Source: Negativicutes bacterium
GTDB lineage: Bacteria > Bacillota_C > Negativicutes > Sporomusales_B > JARLHX01
Assembly (NCBI GenBank): GCA_031292015.1
Contig: JARLHY010000085.1
Location: 9,492 to 73,491 of the forward strand
DNA: 64,000 nt
Reading direction: 5' to 3'
Below are positions 21,491 through 29,977 of this stretch, in pieces. The notes below the pieces were generated by a model that worked only from the letters and a program-made list of their open reading frames with translations, was not told the DNA's origin and made no database searches. Both the position numbers and the translations under genes were made by a program. The first letter of the stretch is position 1, and each line of letters begins with the position of its first letter.

Positions 21491-23443
21491 TTGTTGTTGT
21501 CTCGCCAATCCGTCGAACTGCTGGCACCCGCCGGCAACTGGGACTCGCTGGAGGCCGCCGTGGCCGCCGGAGCCGACGCCGTCTATCTTGGCGGCAAACG
21601 CTTCAATATGCGGCTGCACCGCAGCGACGCCAATTTTGATGATGAAAAGCTGGCCCGGGCCTGCGAGTACACTCACGCCCATGGGGTGAAGCTGTACATC
21701 ACCGTGAACAATCTGATCAGCCAGCAGGAGCTGCCGGCCCTGCGCGATTACCTGAAACTGCTCGCCGCCATCAAGCCGGATTCCCTGCTTGTCCAGGATC
21801 TGGCCATGCTCCAGCTTGTCCGGCAGCTGGGAATCACCATCCCGCTGCACGCCTCGGTGATGATGAACATCCACAGCGAGGAGGCGGTGCGGACGCTCCA
21901 GGAATACGGCGTCACCAGGGTTGTCTTCAACCGGGAGATGTCGCTGGAGTCGTTGGCCCTGGTCCGGGAACGCACCGGCATTGAGCTGGAATATTTCGTC
22001 CATGGCGATATGTGCATCGCCCAGAGCGGTCAATGCCTCCATTCAGGGGTAGTGTTCGGCCAGAGTTCCAACCGGGGCCGCTGCCTCAAGCCCTGCCGCT
22101 GGCCTTATGAGTTTGTCGCCGGCGGGACCGGCCGTACTTTCGCCGATCCCGGTCCGCTCAAGCTGGCAATGAACGATATGTGCCTCTACCGGCATCTGCC
22201 CCAGCTTATCCAGTCGGGGGTGTCCTCCTTCAAGCTGGAGGGACGGATGCGCACCGCCGATTTCGTCGGCCGGATGGTAAGCATATACCGCCGGGCCATC
22301 GACCGTTATATCGCCGATCCCAGCGGCTACACCCCCGACGAGACCGACTGGCAGAGCCTGCAGGAAAATCGGGCCCGCGACTTCACCACCTGTTACGCCT
22401 TCGGTAATCCCGGAGCCGGCGCGGTGGGTTTCAGCGGGGCACGCGAACCAAGGTCCTTCAGCCAGGCGGTAAAGGAAGCCGGCATGGCCGCTCCGGCCGC
22501 GCTGAAACTCAAACCAGAGCGTACCCCGGCAAAACCGGTTTCGCCCCGCCTGACGGTCAGGGTGGCGGACCTTCCGTCCCTGCAGGCGGCCTATGAAGGC
22601 GGCGCAGATATAGCCTATGTCGGCGGCGAGGCCTTCAAACCGGCCCGCGCCTGGACCCTGGAGCAGATCGCCACCGCCATCGAACTGGCCAAGCGGCAAA
22701 AAAAAGCCCTGGTGGTTACAACCCCCAGGATCACTACCTTGCGGGAATGCGGCGAACTGGAGCAGCTTTTTACGGCTCTGGCCAAACTTCAGCCCCAGGG
22801 GGTCATGGTCAGCAATATCGGTGCACTGCGGCTGGCCCGCCGCTTTGGCAGCCTGCCGGTGCACAGCGACTTTTCCTTCAGCCTGTTCAACTCCGCCGCG
22901 GCCGGCTGGCTGCAAAGCCATGGGGTGGTGAAGGCCACCGTCTCGCTGGAGGCGTCCGGGGAACAGCTTCTCGACCTGGCGGCAGAAAGTCCGCTGCCGC
23001 TGGAGGTTATCATCCACGGTCCGCTGGAAGCGATGGTGATGGACTACTGCCTGCCCAAGGCTCTGGCGGCCGATGAGACGGCGGCCGGGCTGTGCGGCGA
23101 CATTTGCGGCGACGGCGAGTACGCCCTGCGGGACAGCGCCAACCAGCTGCATCCGGTGAAGATCGACCAATACTGCCGCAATCATGTCCTGCTGACCAAC
23201 GACTTGTGCCTGCTGCCCCACCTGGCGGCCCTGTACGCCGGCGGTATCAGCCATTACCGGATCGAAGGGCAGCACTACTCTGCAGCGCTCGTCGGTGAGG
23301 TCACCGCAGTCTATCGGCGGGAGCTGGACAGACTGGCCGGCGGGTCAGGGACAGACTTCGACCCGGCCCTGCTGACGGCGCTGGCGGCCGGCTCGCCGCG
23401 GGAACTGGGTATCGGCGCGTATCGCTACCGCGCGTCGCGCTAG
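21491..23443 (+). CDS. U32 family peptidase (RlhA/collagenase-like)
   Basis: A 650-residue protein starting VELLAPAGNWDSLEAAVAAG shortly after a TTG start behind TTAGGAG. The U32 signature is YFVHGDMCIAQSGQCLHSG followed by SNRGRCLKPCRWPY. A second TIM-barrel-like half begins near residue 350 (LTVRVADLPSLQAAYEGGAD) and ends with Cys-containing CGDICGDGEYALRD. U32 members of this length include RlhA, which hydroxylates a 23S rRNA cytidine using an iron-sulfur cluster; others are called collagenase-like proteases. The substrate cannot be decided here. It is probably co-transcribed with its upstream and downstream neighbours. Confidence 0.9.
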   Translation: MLLSRQSVELLAPAGNWDSLEAAVAAGADAVYLGGKRFNMRLHRSDANFDDEKLARACEYTHAHGVKLYITVNNLISQQELPALRDYLKLLAAIKPDSLLVQDLAMLQLVRQLGITIPLHASVMMNIHSEEAVRTLQEYGVTRVVFNREMSLESLALVRERTGIELEYFVHGDMCIAQSGQCLHSGVVFGQSSNRGRCLKPCRWPYEFVAGGTGRTFADPGPLKLAMNDMCLYRHLPQLIQSGVSSFKLEGRMRTADFVGRMVSIYRRAIDRYIADPSGYTPDETDWQSLQENRARDFTTCYAFGNPGAGAVGFSGAREPRSFSQAVKEAGMAAPAALKLKPERTPAKPVSPRLTVRVADLPSLQAAYEGGADIAYVGGEAFKPARAWTLEQIATAIELAKRQKKALVVTTPRITTLRECGELEQLFTALAKLQPQGVMVSNIGALRLARRFGSLPVHSDFSFSLFNSAAAGWLQSHGVVKATVSLEASGEQLLDLAAESPLPLEVIIHGPLEAMVMDYCLPKALAADETAAGLCGDICGDGEYALRDSANQLHPVKIDQYCRNHVLLTNDLCLLPHLAALYAGGISHYRIEGQHYSAALVGEVTAVYRRELDRLAGGSGTDFDPALLTALAAGSPRELGIGAYRYRASR

Positions 23444-23461
23444 GAAGAGGGGAAATAAAAG

Positions 23462-24742
23462 ATGTATATCGGTCCGGAGGAAATCCTGCGCAAGAAGCGT
23501 GAATATCTGATTCCCTGCCTGTATCATTTTTACAGCAAACCGATGCAGCTGGTCCGCGGTGATATGCAGTATGTCTGGGATCATAGCGGCAAACGCTACC
23601 TGGACTGCTTCGCCGGAGTCTCGGTGATCAACTGCGGTCACTGTCATCCGGAAATTACCAAGGCGGTGGTCGAACAGGTCACCACCCTGCAGCATGTCTG
23701 CAACATCTACCTGACAGAGAACATGGTCAACCTGGCCGAACGCCTGGCCGCCATCGCCCCCGGCCGGCTGCAGCAGTCGTTTTTCTGCGCCAGCGGCAGC
23801 GAGGCCAACGAAGGCGCGGCCCTGCTGGCCTCTATTTACAGCGGCCATTCCGAGTTTCTCAGCCTGCGCCACGGTCTCCACGGCCGCACCAAGCTGACCA
23901 TGAGCCTTACCGGACTCAGCATGTGGCGGACCGACACCAATCCGGTCGGCGGCATCAGCTTTGCCCCCACCCCCTACTGCTACCGCTGCCCGATGGGCAA
24001 GCGGCATCCGGAATGTGACCTGGCCTGTGCCAACGAAATCGAAACGGTGATCAATACGGCGACCTCGGGCCGGGTGGCGGCGCTGTTCGCCGAACCCATC
24101 CAGGGCAACGGCGGTATCATCACCCCGCCAGCCGGTTATTTCAAGCGGGTCAGAGATATCCTCGACAAGTACGGCATCCTGCTGATCGTCGACGAGGTCC
24201 AGACAGGCTTTGGCCGCAGCGGCAAAATGTTCGCCATCGAGCACTACGGCGTCGAACCGGATATTATGACTGTGGCCAAAGCCCTGGCCAACGGCACGCC
24301 GGTGGGTGCCTTCATCACCAGGCCGGAAATCGCCGCCAAGTACACCCGCCCCGGCGCCTCGACCCTGGGCGGTAACCCGGTTACCTCTGCAGCTGCGCTG
24401 GCTACGCTGGAGGTTCTCGCCAAGTACGACCTGCCGGCGAAAGCGGCAGAACTCGGCGCCTATCTCAGGGGAGGTCTTGAGAATCTCCAGCAGCGGCATC
24501 CGATCATCGGCGATGTCCGCGGCCTGGGGCTGATGCTGGGGGTGGAGCTTGTCCTGCCGGACAAGGACCCGGCGGTCAGTCAGGTCGATCAGGTGCTGGA
24601 AAAGATGAAAGACCGGGGCTTCTTGGTGGGGAAAAATGGCCTCCACCGCAATGTCCTGGCCTTTCAGCCGCCGCTGGTCATAACAATGCAGGATATCGAC
24701 GCCCTGCTGTCCAACCTGGATGATGTCCTGGCTTCCCTGTAA
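23462..24742 (+). CDS. Class III pyridoxal-phosphate aminotransferase
   Basis: A 426-residue fold-type I aminotransferase. It contains FCASGSEANEGAALLA for phosphate binding, LIVDEVQTGFGRSGKMFA with the Asp that contacts the pyridine nitrogen, and IMTVAKALANGTPVGAF with the Schiff-base Lys near residue 272. The sequence resembles alanine-glyoxylate/beta-alanine type enzymes (AGXT2-like) more than ornithine transaminases. GAGGGGAAAT lies before the ATG, 18 bases after the U32 gene, so these form one unit. The amino donor cannot be assigned. Confidence 0.9.
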   Translation: MYIGPEEILRKKREYLIPCLYHFYSKPMQLVRGDMQYVWDHSGKRYLDCFAGVSVINCGHCHPEITKAVVEQVTTLQHVCNIYLTENMVNLAERLAAIAPGRLQQSFFCASGSEANEGAALLASIYSGHSEFLSLRHGLHGRTKLTMSLTGLSMWRTDTNPVGGISFAPTPYCYRCPMGKRHPECDLACANEIETVINTATSGRVAALFAEPIQGNGGIITPPAGYFKRVRDILDKYGILLIVDEVQTGFGRSGKMFAIEHYGVEPDIMTVAKALANGTPVGAFITRPEIAAKYTRPGASTLGGNPVTSAAALATLEVLAKYDLPAKAAELGAYLRGGLENLQQRHPIIGDVRGLGLMLGVELVLPDKDPAVSQVDQVLEKMKDRGFLVGKNGLHRNVLAFQPPLVITMQDIDALLSNLDDVLASL

Positions 24743-24746
24743 ATTC

Positions 24747-25028
24747 TCAGCCCCGCAGAAATCGTCGCTCGCCCTGTTTTTTCGTACGGACGTCCCTGAC
24801 TTCAGCCATATACCGCGGATGGCGGCGTCTTTCTCCCGATAACCGCCGAGCGTGGGCGGTAAAAACCAGAATCGCGGTAAGCGCCCATACTACTGCGAAG
24901 GCTCGCCCCCATACCGACACCAACGCATCGGGCATGGCCAGGAAAAACAACGCCAGCATTGCGGTAACCGCAATCAGGCTGATCAGCGACCCGAACCGGC
25001 CTGCCTTTTCCCTGAACAGTACTGCCAC
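24747..25028 (-). CDS. Small two-pass membrane protein
   Basis: A 93-residue protein with two membrane helices (about 10-32 and 37-58) and a strongly basic C-terminal tail rich in Arg (HARRLSGERRRHPRY). The start is a GTG behind AAAGGGGGTCAGGCC, a strong ribosome site. The frame is open upstream but lacks protein-like composition. It converges with the aminotransferase gene, with stops 4 bases apart. Not recognised. Confidence 0.7.
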   Translation of the reverse strand: MAVLFREKAGRFGSLISLIAVTAMLALFFLAMPDALVSVWGRAFAVVWALTAILVFTAHARRLSGERRRHPRYMAEVRDVRTKKQGERRFLRG

Positions 25029-25106
25029 GGCCTGACCCCCTTTGTCTGAGGAATCTCCAGTAATGTATATGCAGACATGGTTTCCAATATTATACATAAA
25101 TTTTCC

Positions 25107-25137
25107 AATACACTTCCAGCGGAAGTGTATTTTTTTG
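25107..25137 (+). terminator. Terminator-like hairpin
   Basis: AATACACTTCC pairs perfectly with GGAAGTGTATT across AGC, followed by TTTTTT. It lies upstream of the small membrane gene and beyond the end of the activase gene; T-tract polarity favours the plus strand. Confidence 0.6.
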
Positions 25138-25183
25138 CCTTCGGTGCCTGCGGCGACAAAAAACGGCGGAAGCCTGTCTTTAA

Positions 25184-26146
25184 CTAACCGGCTTCCGGGC
25201 TGTCGCCCCACTTGCCGCAGCGATCGCCCCACCGGGCCAGGACCTTGTCGGCAAGCCCGACTTCCACCACTTCGCACTGATTCGGACAGCCGGCGCATTC
25301 GAAGCTGGCGGAGCGAAAACGGTGATCCACCAGACCGAGGCCGCGAAATTTGCTTTTCTGCTCATCGGCTACCGCTTCGGCGGCCAACAGTGCCGCGCCG
25401 ATCGCCCCCATCACGTCGTAGCAGGGCGGCACCATCACCGGATAGCCCAGCGCTTCCTCAAAGGCCTGTCTCATGCCGCTGTTGGCCGCCACCCCACCCT
25501 GAAAGACCACCGGCGGGCAGACCGGTTTGCCTTTGCCGACATTGTTCAGATAGTTACGGACCAAGGCTTGGCACAAACCGCCGAGAATATCGGCGATGGG
25601 ATGACCGGCCTGCTGCTTGTGAATCATGTCTGATTCAGCGAAGACGGCGCAGCGTCCGGCCACCCGGGTCGGGGTCCGGGATTCGGAAGCGCGGCGGCCG
25701 AATTCTTCAATAGGGATGTTCAGCCTGGCAGCCTGCTGGTCCAGGAAAGAGCCTGTCCCGGCCGCGCAGACGGTATTCATGGCAAAATCGGTGACAATTC
25801 CGTCCCGGATAATGATGATCTTCGAGTCCTGACCACCGATTTCGAAGACGGTCCTGACCTCAGGCACGAGATGCATTGCGGCCACGGCGTGAGCGGTGAT
25901 CTCGTTCTTGACGGTGTCGGCTCCGACGATCACACCGGCCAGGTGCCGCCCGCTGCCTGTGGTACCGACACCGGCGATGTCCGGGGCGGAAATCCGCCGG
26001 CCGATTTCCCGCAGGGCCTGCTGGATGGCCTGAATCGGCTGCCCCTGGGTTCTCAGATATACTGTGGCGACCACCTGCAGCTCAGAATCCAGAGCCGCGA
26101 TATTTGTGCTTACCGATCCGACGTCAATACCCAGAAATATTTTCAA
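25184..26146 (-). CDS. Acyl-CoA dehydratase activase (BadF/BadG/HgdC family)
   Basis: A 320-residue ASKHA-fold ATPase. It begins MKIFLGIDVGSVSTNIAALD and contains FEIGGQDSKIIIIRDG, VCAAGTGSFLDQQA and GRCAVFAESDMIHKQQAG, whose Cys residues bridge a [4Fe-4S] cluster between two subunits. Such proteins use ATP to pump an electron into 2-hydroxyacyl-CoA dehydratases or benzoyl-CoA reductases. The C-terminus adds CAGCPNQCEVVEV, a C-x2-C-x3-C motif absent from the short (~260-residue) activators and seen in longer fused activases. No dehydratase lies next to it. It is divergent from the ligase/Ku pair. Confidence 0.9.
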   Translation of the reverse strand: MKIFLGIDVGSVSTNIAALDSELQVVATVYLRTQGQPIQAIQQALREIGRRISAPDIAGVGTTGSGRHLAGVIVGADTVKNEITAHAVAAMHLVPEVRTVFEIGGQDSKIIIIRDGIVTDFAMNTVCAAGTGSFLDQQAARLNIPIEEFGRRASESRTPTRVAGRCAVFAESDMIHKQQAGHPIADILGGLCQALVRNYLNNVGKGKPVCPPVVFQGGVAANSGMRQAFEEALGYPVMVPPCYDVMGAIGAALLAAEAVADEQKSKFRGLGLVDHRFRSASFECAGCPNQCEVVEVGLADKVLARWGDRCGKWGDSPEAG

Positions 26147-26410
26147 TGCAGTAGCCTGCCTCCTGTTGCGAAACCCGTTTTTACCTATTATGCCCTGTCC
26201 TGGAAATAACCATGCAGCAACCCGGGGGCGGGAAGGCAGCGGCAGAAAGTACCAAGGATAACGTTGTTATCGTCGCAAACACTAGGAGTACGGGCTATTT
26301 GGCAAGGATAAGGCACAAATAGCGGGGATGGCGGGGACCCACAAAGCGACCGGACGGACGAAGCTCCAGATGAAAGCGCCGCACGGAACAGTTCGGGAAA
26401 GAGGTACCAC

Positions 26411-27403
26411 ATGAGCGACCCTATGCCTGTGAACCTGGAGCCGATGCTGGCCAAACCGGGGAAACTGCCGGAAAACTATGTCGACTACGGGTTTGAAATC
26501 AAATGGGACGGCCTGCGGGCCATCGCTTATATCGCCGCTGGCCGCGTCACGCTTCAGAGCCGGAACCGCAAGGACATTACGGCCCAGTATCCGGAACTGG
26601 CGGCGTTGGGCCAGGCCGCCGGCGGGCGCAGCCTTGTCCTGGACGGGGAAATTGTGGCCTTCGCCCCGGACGGACGGCCTTCCTTCCCGTCGCTGCAGCA
26701 CCGGATGGGCCGGAAGTCGGCTTCCGTCATCGAAAAACTGTCGGCCGCCATCCCGGTCAGTTATATGATCTTCGATATCCTGCACCTGGACGGCGCTTCG
26801 CTGCTGGCACGGCCGTATCGCGACCGACGGGAAGTTTTGCACGCCCAGGGTCTTGAAGGAGATTCCTGGCGGACTCCCCTCTACCGGGGCGGCGAAGGAC
26901 CGGCGATGGTGGCCGCCAGCAAGGAGATCGGTCTGGAAGGCGTCGTCGCCAAGCGACTGGATAGCCGCTACGAAGCCGGCAAACGCAGCGGTGCCTGGAT
27001 TAAGATCAAGAATCAGCACCGTCAGGAACTGGTCATCGCCGGCTGGATTCCCGGCGGCGGCCGGCGCAGCGGCAAAGTTGGCGCCATTCTGACAGGGTAT
27101 TATGATGTTACGGCGGCAGAAGCCGCAAGACGCGGCGAATCGCAACGACTGCGCTTCGCCGGCAAAGTCGGGACAGGGTTTTCCGATCTGACGCTGGACC
27201 GCCTGAAGGAGGCTTTCGCAGTACTCGAGTGCCCGACAAGCCCCTTTGCCGTGAAGCCGCCTTATCCGGACGCCGTCTATATCGAGCCGTCGCTGGTGGG
27301 CGAATTTGAATTCACCGAATGGACTCCCCATGACACCCTCCGCCATCCCTCCTTCAAGGGACTGCGGACTGACAAGGAGCCGACCGCCGTTATCCGTGAA
27401 TGA
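26411..27403 (+). CDS. ligD: ATP-dependent DNA ligase (NHEJ type)
   Basis: A 330-residue ligase comparable to the ligase domain of LigD. It has the adenylation motif EIKWDGLRA with the catalytic Lys, LVLDGEIVAF, YMIFDILHLDG, GLEGVVAKRLDS and WIKIKN, then the OB-fold C-terminal domain. It seals nicks and double-strand breaks. The polymerase and phosphoesterase domains of full LigD are absent. The gene lies 18 bases upstream of ku, and the two form a minimal non-homologous end-joining pair. AAAGAGGTACCAC precedes the ATG. Confidence 0.94.
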   Translation: MSDPMPVNLEPMLAKPGKLPENYVDYGFEIKWDGLRAIAYIAAGRVTLQSRNRKDITAQYPELAALGQAAGGRSLVLDGEIVAFAPDGRPSFPSLQHRMGRKSASVIEKLSAAIPVSYMIFDILHLDGASLLARPYRDRREVLHAQGLEGDSWRTPLYRGGEGPAMVAASKEIGLEGVVAKRLDSRYEAGKRSGAWIKIKNQHRQELVIAGWIPGGGRRSGKVGAILTGYYDVTAAEAARRGESQRLRFAGKVGTGFSDLTLDRLKEAFAVLECPTSPFAVKPPYPDAVYIEPSLVGEFEFTEWTPHDTLRHPSFKGLRTDKEPTAVIRE

Positions 27404-27421
27404 TCTTAGGAGGCTGAGCTT

Positions 27422-28249
27422 ATGCCAAGACCGGTGTGGAACGGGACAATCACCTTCGGATTGGTCAACATCCCGGTGAAACTGTACAACCGAACAAAAA
27501 AAACGGCGGTCCGCTTTCACCAACTGCGCAAAGGCGACGGCTGCCGGATTCAGTATAAAAAGGTCTGCCCCAGCGACGACGAAGAAGTCGGCAACCAGGA
27601 GATCATCCGCGGCTACGAAGTTTCCCCGCAGCGGTACATCCGGGTGAGCGCCGAAGAACTGGACGCGCTGTATCCCGAGGCGACCAGGGCCATCGAAATC
27701 GAAGATTTCGTGAAACTGCAGCAGATCGATCCTGTCTATTATCAGCAATCCTTTTATCTTGTCCCTGATCAGGGGGCGGCAAAATCCTACGCCCTGCTCA
27801 GGCAGGCGATGGAAAATACCGGACGGGTGGGCGTCGCCCGGTTCGTACTCCGGAACAAGGAATATCTTGCAGCCCTGCGGCCGGTTGGCAGGACACTGGT
27901 TCTGTCGGCCATGCTTTTTCAGGAGGAAATCGTCGACGCCAGTCTTCTGGGAAACGCCGTTCCGGCCGAAGCCGGGCCGGAAGGCAGCGAACTGCAGATG
28001 GCTGTAAAACTGATCGAGTCGATGACAGTGGACTTTGATCCGGCCAGATATCGCGACACATTCCGGCAGCGGCTGACGGCGCTGATCGAGAGCAAAGCCG
28101 AGGGCGAGCAACTGATATCCCGACCGGCCGCACCGGATAAAAAAGGTAAGGTGATCGACATCATGGCCGCGCTGGAAGCCAGCCTGGCGGCGTCCAAGGG
28201 AAAAGTCCCGGATAAGCCCCGGCGCAGAAAAGGTGTCGGCCTAAAATAG
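27422..28249 (+). CDS. ku: Ku DNA end-binding protein
   Basis: A 275-residue bacterial Ku. It begins PRPVWNGTITFGLVNIPVKL and has FHQLRKGDGCRIQYKKVCPSD, GYEVSPQRYIRVSAEELDAL and RFVLRNKEYLAALRP, all typical of the core ring. It ends with a Lys/Arg-rich tail (DKPRRRKG), as in other bacterial Ku proteins, which aids DNA binding and ligase contact. The homodimer threads onto double-strand breaks and recruits the ligase encoded just upstream. Spore-forming relatives use this system to repair damage in dormant cells. Confidence 0.96.
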   Translation: MPRPVWNGTITFGLVNIPVKLYNRTKKTAVRFHQLRKGDGCRIQYKKVCPSDDEEVGNQEIIRGYEVSPQRYIRVSAEELDALYPEATRAIEIEDFVKLQQIDPVYYQQSFYLVPDQGAAKSYALLRQAMENTGRVGVARFVLRNKEYLAALRPVGRTLVLSAMLFQEEIVDASLLGNAVPAEAGPEGSELQMAVKLIESMTVDFDPARYRDTFRQRLTALIESKAEGEQLISRPAAPDKKGKVIDIMAALEASLAASKGKVPDKPRRRKGVGLK

Positions 28250-28342
28250 CGTTCCTCGGCGGCGGCTGCTATGTTCACATCGCCGGTAAATCAACATAAT
28301 ATATAATGACGAAGCTTCTCCGGGCTTTGTCTCGCATATCTA

Positions 28343-28400
28343 CCTCCTTACAGGCCCGGCCCACCAGCCGGGCCTCAGACCGTTGCGGTCTTTTTTCGGT
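28343..28400 (+). terminator. Terminator after the ligase/ku unit
   Basis: A GC-rich hairpin (AGGCCCGGC/GCCGGGCCT, with a small loop) is followed by a second, AGACCG/CGGTCT with TTTTTTC. The second has the classic U-tract. Confidence 0.75.
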
Positions 28401-28499
28401 TGGCGGCGCTGGCGGAGAATTGACAGTAACTGATCACTTCCGTCGGCATATTATGTATTAGGTTCGTCAGTTCCATTACTTGAGTGAGGAGGTAGATGT

Positions 28500-28808
28500 A
28501 TGTCTCGCAAACCGATGAAACGGGCCTGGGAAGCTCCTGATTTCATGGATTGGGATGATGACAGACAGGAAACGCCCGGCACACCGGCCTGCGCCCCAGC
28601 TTGCAGCCCGTCCTGCAGCCCCTCCTGTGCGCCCTACTGCATCCCGTCCTGCAATCCTTCCTGCGTCCCGTTCTGCACTCCATCCTGCACCCCGTCCCAA
28701 TGCTTCCCAATCCAACCGTCGTGTTATCCGTCCCAGGGATATTGCCGCCCGGCCTCGGGAGGCTGCTACCCAGGTGGCTCTTGCCGCCCGCGATCTGGAC
28801 GCGAATAG
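28500..28808 (+). CDS. Small Cys/Pro-rich repeat protein, possibly a spore-coat or surface protein
   Basis: A 102-residue protein with a polar N-terminus (about 1-28) and a repeat region (about 29-75) of C-x-P-[AST]-C units (CAPACSPSCSPSCAPYC and similar), ending in a Gly/Arg/Cys-rich tail. There are about 16 cysteines, and no signal peptide. Such Cys/Pro repeats occur in spore-coat and morphogenetic proteins that cross-link by disulfides, but no specific family is recognised. GAGGAGGTAG lies before the ATG, and a terminator follows the gene. The opposite-strand and alternate frames here are artefacts of the repeats. Confidence 0.7.
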   Translation: MSRKPMKRAWEAPDFMDWDDDRQETPGTPACAPACSPSCSPSCAPYCIPSCNPSCVPFCTPSCTPSQCFPIQPSCYPSQGYCRPASGGCYPGGSCRPRSGRE

Positions 28809-28855
28809 AATAATACATCGCCCGGGAAGGAATCCCGGTGATCTTGACCAGCCAG

Positions 28856-28884
28856 CCATCGCCAGAGGGTGGTGGTTTTTTTTG
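28856..28884 (+). terminator. Terminator after the Cys/Pro-rich gene
   Basis: CCATCGCC pairs with GGTGGTGG (two G-U pairs) around AGAG, followed by eight Ts. Confidence 0.7.
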
Positions 28885-28891
28885 TCACGAC

Positions 28892-28932
28892 GAAAAAAAA
28901 AGACGGGGCGGGACATCTCCCACTCCGTCTTG
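28892..28932 (-). terminator. Terminator after the ornithine cyclodeaminase-like gene
   Basis: On the minus strand AGACGGAGTGGGA pairs imperfectly with TCCCGCCCCGTCT and is followed by TTTTTTTTCG. Confidence 0.8.
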
Positions 28933-28949
28933 TTGATATTTTCCAGTGG

Positions 28950-29933
28950 CTACAGGGTCACCCGGGCGCCGATCCCTTTCTTCAGGGCTTCGGCCACGGC
29001 GTAGCCGGCGGTGGCCAGGTCCTGGATCGCAACTCCGGTGGTGTCGAAAATGGTGATTTCCGCCGGATTGGTTCGGCCGGGTTTTGTACCGTTGATGATT
29101 TCGCCGATTTCAGCGGCGATGGATTCTTTTTGAATGATGCCGGCGTCGTAAGCGTGCTGGCATTCACCCAGATACAGACACTGGCTGATGTTGTCGACGA
29201 CGATGGTGGCCCGGGCGAAAATCGCGGGATCAAGTTCCTGTTTGCCGCGGGTATCGGTACCGACGGCGTTGATATGGGTGCCGGGTTTGACCCAGTCGGC
29301 CATCACCACCGCCTGGTAACTGGGGGTGGTGGTCACAACCACGTCAGCTGCGGCGACGGCTTCCCGCGCATCTGCCGCCACGCGGATCTTCTGCGGCAGG
29401 TGAGCCATGTCCCGAGCCAGGGCTTCGGCTGCCGGAGCCATGATGTCATAGAGGTAGATTGTTTCGATGCCAGGCAGAATCCTGAGGGTGGCCTCCAGTT
29501 GGCCGCGGCCCTGCTGCCCGGAACCGATGACCGCCAGCACCCGGCTGTCAGGGCGGGCCAGGTATTTGCAGCCGATGGCCCCGATGGCGGCGGTGCGGAC
29601 TTTTGTCACATAGTTGGCGGCGACCAGGGCGCAAGGCTGACCGGTCTCGGGACTAAACAGCACCATCACCGACTGGTGGCTGGTCAGGCCTTTGCTGTTG
29701 TTGTTCTTCCAAAAGCCGCCGGCCTTGAAACCCAAAGTTTCCTGGGTCTCGAGATAGCCGGACTTGATGCCGAAAATCCCCTGATGGCGTTTGATCTCCT
29801 CCCGGACGACGGGAAAGGCGTGGCTTTTGCCGCGGTTGTAATCGCCAAAAGCCTGCTCGATCATCCGCACGTTCTCCTCAAACGAAACCAGGCTCGCCAC
29901 TTGCTGATCATCCAATACGATGACTTCGGCCAT
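28950..29933 (-). CDS. Ornithine cyclodeaminase/mu-crystallin family protein
   Basis: The 327-residue protein matches the OCD/mu-crystallin fold: YVTKVRTAAIGAIGCKYLA and VLAVIGSGQQGRGQLEATL (Rossmann NAD-binding motif), VVVTTTPSYQAVV, then HINAVGTDTRGKQELDP. Members include ornithine cyclodeaminase, alanine dehydrogenase and ketimine reductases, which act on amino acids or cyclic imines with NAD(P). The specific substrate is not evident. GGAGGTTTCTTAA lies before the ATG. It is a single gene with its own terminator. Confidence 0.9.
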   Translation of the reverse strand: MAEVIVLDDQQVASLVSFEENVRMIEQAFGDYNRGKSHAFPVVREEIKRHQGIFGIKSGYLETQETLGFKAGGFWKNNNSKGLTSHQSVMVLFSPETGQPCALVAANYVTKVRTAAIGAIGCKYLARPDSRVLAVIGSGQQGRGQLEATLRILPGIETIYLYDIMAPAAEALARDMAHLPQKIRVAADAREAVAAADVVVTTTPSYQAVVMADWVKPGTHINAVGTDTRGKQELDPAIFARATIVVDNISQCLYLGECQHAYDAGIIQKESIAAEIGEIINGTKPGRTNPAEITIFDTTGVAIQDLATAGYAVAEALKKGIGARVTL

Positions 29934-29977
29934 TTAAGAAACCTCCTACTTATAATGAATATATTTGTTCATCCGGA

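Noticed and set aside
26282..28111. A 609-codon minus-strand frame opposite the ligase and ku genes
   Set aside because: It is a shadow of two well-supported genes in high-GC sequence and has no ribosome site or protein-like composition.
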